64,000 nt of DNA from Fodinisporobacter ferrooxydans (GTDB lineage: Bacteria; Bacillota; Bacilli; Tumebacillales; MYW30-H2), in NCBI RefSeq assembly GCF_022818495.1, contig NZ_CP089291.1, positions 2,621,501 to 2,685,500 on the forward strand, given 5' to 3'. Position 1 is the first letter of the stretch; each line of letters opens with the position of its first letter. The notes beneath the pieces are model-generated. The model saw nothing but the letters and a program-made list of their open reading frames with translations. It made no database searches and was not told the origin of the DNA. Shown here piece after piece: positions 62,821 to 64,000 of the stretch. Position numbers and translations under genes: made by a program.

Positions 62821-64000
62821 ATGGATCAGTCCCAATTGCATGTTAAGTTACGTCATTTACCTGCCGTTCACAAAGTTTTGTCTGCAACTTCCTATCTGGA
62901 AGAACAGTATCCATTTGCGTTGCGATCCGAAGTGGCGGCACAAACGATTGCGGAGATTCGAGAGCAGCTTGTGAACGGATGCATGGATGAAGTTCCAACA
63001 ATCGAACGGTTGATCGATATGGTGCAAACCCGATTGCAAGAGATACAGCAAATGCATTACCGCCCGGTCATCAATGCGACGGGCGTCATTTTGCATACAA
63101 ATCTGGGGCGTGCACCATTGGCACATGACGCTGTCCGGGCGATTGTCGATACGGCCGGCGGTTATAGCAATTTGGAGTATCGCTTGGAAGAGGGCAGACG
63201 CGGCTCGCGGTATGAGCATGTCGAGCAGTTGTTGTGCAAGCTGACAGGAGCGGAGGCGGCGTTTGTCGTGAATAATAACGCTGCTGCAGTATTTTTGGTC
63301 CTGCGGGAAATGGCGACAGATCGGGAAGTCATTATTTCACGGGGGCAAATTGTAGAAATCGGCGGATCCTTTCGCATATCCGAAGTGATGCGGGAAAGCG
63401 GCGGCAAGCTTGTGGAAGTGGGTACAACCAACAAGACGCACCTGTATGATTATGAACGTGCCATCACGCCTGAGACTGCTTTGTTGTTACGAGTACATAC
63501 GAGCAATTTTCGGATCATCGGTTTTACCGAGGAGCCGGAATTGTCAGAATTGGTGAGTCTTTCCAAGGAAAAACACATACCCTTGTATGAAGATTTGGGC
63601 AGCGGCTGTTTGATCGATTTGGCTCCCTTTGGCGTTTCATCAGAACCGACGGTGGCCGAAAGCATTCGGGCAGGTGTGGACATCGTTTCATTTAGCGGCG
63701 ACAAGCTGCTCGGCGGTGCACAAGCGGGAATTGTCGTCGGTAAAGCGGAATACATCAAACGCTTGAAAAGAAATCAATTGACACGCGCCTTGCGTGTGGA
63801 TAAATTGACGCTGGCAGCATTGGAAGCGACGCTAAAGCTGTATTTGACGCCGGAGCAGGCAGTTGACAAGATACCGACACTTTGGCTGATGAAACGTCCG
63901 GTTGCCGATATTCAAGGCATTGCTATGCAGTTGCAAGAACGTTTCCTGGAAAGCGGGATGAATGAACGGTTGGACATTCAGGTTGTGCCGATTCAATCGC
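62821..64000 (+). CDS. selA: L-seryl-tRNA(Sec) selenium transferase (partial)
   Basis: The first 393 codons of SelA; the gene runs off the window. It converts seryl-tRNA(Sec) to selenocysteyl-tRNA(Sec) with selenophosphate. Family stretches: PVINATGVILHTNLGRAPLA, YSNLEYRLEEGRRGSRYEHV, AFVVNNNAAAVFLVLREMA, and the PLP Lys in DIVSFSGDKLLGGAQAGIVV. ATG 62821 follows GGAGG. It fits with the tRNA-Sec gene at 46443. selB is expected just beyond the window. Confidence 0.95.
   Translation, partial: MDQSQLHVKLRHLPAVHKVLSATSYLEEQYPFALRSEVAAQTIAEIREQLVNGCMDEVPTIERLIDMVQTRLQEIQQMHYRPVINATGVILHTNLGRAPLAHDAVRAIVDTAGGYSNLEYRLEEGRRGSRYEHVEQLLCKLTGAEAAFVVNNNAAAVFLVLREMATDREVIISRGQIVEIGGSFRISEVMRESGGKLVEVGTTNKTHLYDYERAITPETALLLRVHTSNFRIIGFTEEPELSELVSLSKEKHIPLYEDLGSGCLIDLAPFGVSSEPTVAESIRAGVDIVSFSGDKLLGGAQAGIVVGKAEYIKRLKRNQLTRALRVDKLTLAALEATLKLYLTPEQAVDKIPTLWLMKRPVADIQGIAMQLQERFLESGMNERLDIQVVPIQS

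Noticed and set aside
1-64000. CRISPR array
   Set aside because: No regularly spaced direct repeats of 25-40 bases were seen; the only tandem array is the 9-bp repeat, which has no spacers.

Overview
The window looks like a chromosome segment of a spore-forming Bacillales bacterium, possibly of the Alicyclobacillaceae (low confidence on family). It carries a YheC/YheD-type spore-associated ATP-grasp gene, menaquinone methyltransferase (menG), hemL, a B. subtilis-like panD, GlpP-type antitermination, ROK regulators and strong Shine-Dalgarno sequences. It also carries a selenocysteine tRNA and the start of selA, so the organism probably decodes UGA as selenocysteine.

Region 1 (1-23.2 kb, visibly A+T-rich) is a sulfate-ester utilisation locus. 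It has seven different full-length Cys-type sulfatases and one sulfatase fossil. A radical-SAM anaerobic sulfatase maturase with a SEC-C tail would activate them. Uptake is covered by a sugar ABC importer (no ATPase), an SsuABC-type importer and an MFS transporter; there is also an aldose-1-epimerase-like gene. No sulfatase shows a signal peptide, so sulfated substrates are probably imported and desulfated in the cytosol. Two ROK regulators sit in the locus. One has a perfect palindrome upstream of its gene whose 20-bp core recurs at the two promoters that face the sulfatase operons.

Region 2 (23.2-29.4 kb) is a gene graveyard. It has truncated arsI-like, arsN-like, tetR and fabF fragments, an IS630-family element sitting inside tetR with its TA duplication readable, a broken metallo-hydrolase and a remnant transposase start. 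A few genes look intact: HXXEE, tautomerase, DinB, and an AbrB/RelE-type pair.

Region 3 (29.4-42.5 kb, more G+C-rich) is the most interesting part: a catabolic locus that appears to be controlled by a GlpP-family antiterminator. Two divergent transcripts start from a 314-bp region and both begin with nearly the same leader element and terminator. One strand encodes an SDR, an FGGY kinase, an osmoprotectant-type ABC importer, a UPF0316 protein, a decayed enolase-superfamily gene, an aldehyde dehydrogenase, an aspartase-like lyase and an alcohol dehydrogenase. The other strand encodes an alkylglycerone-phosphate-synthase-like flavoenzyme. My hypothesis is catabolism of a glycerol ether of a betaine, for example the headgroup of the betaine lipid DGTS. 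The kinase, SDR and flavoenzyme would cleave the ether, ADH and ALDH would oxidise trimethylhomoserine, and the lyase would release trimethylamine and fumarate. The lyase has lost all three residues that hold the amino group in aspartase, which fits this idea.

Region 4 (43-46.5 kb) is mobile DNA: a 2.2-kb IS4-like element with 29-bp inverted ends that carries an intact DUF4338 (DruA-like) gene, an IS200/IS605 element, and an integrase pseudogene next to tRNA-Sec. This is probably the edge of an integrated island. Region 5 (46.5-64 kb) is ordinary core genome: osmC-like, rluD-like, aminotransferase/lrp, esterase, gnd, rpiR, ilvD, menG, queF, panD, yheC/D, trxA, hemL and selA. It also holds two copies of a 166-bp MITE-like repeat and a 9-bp tandem repeat.
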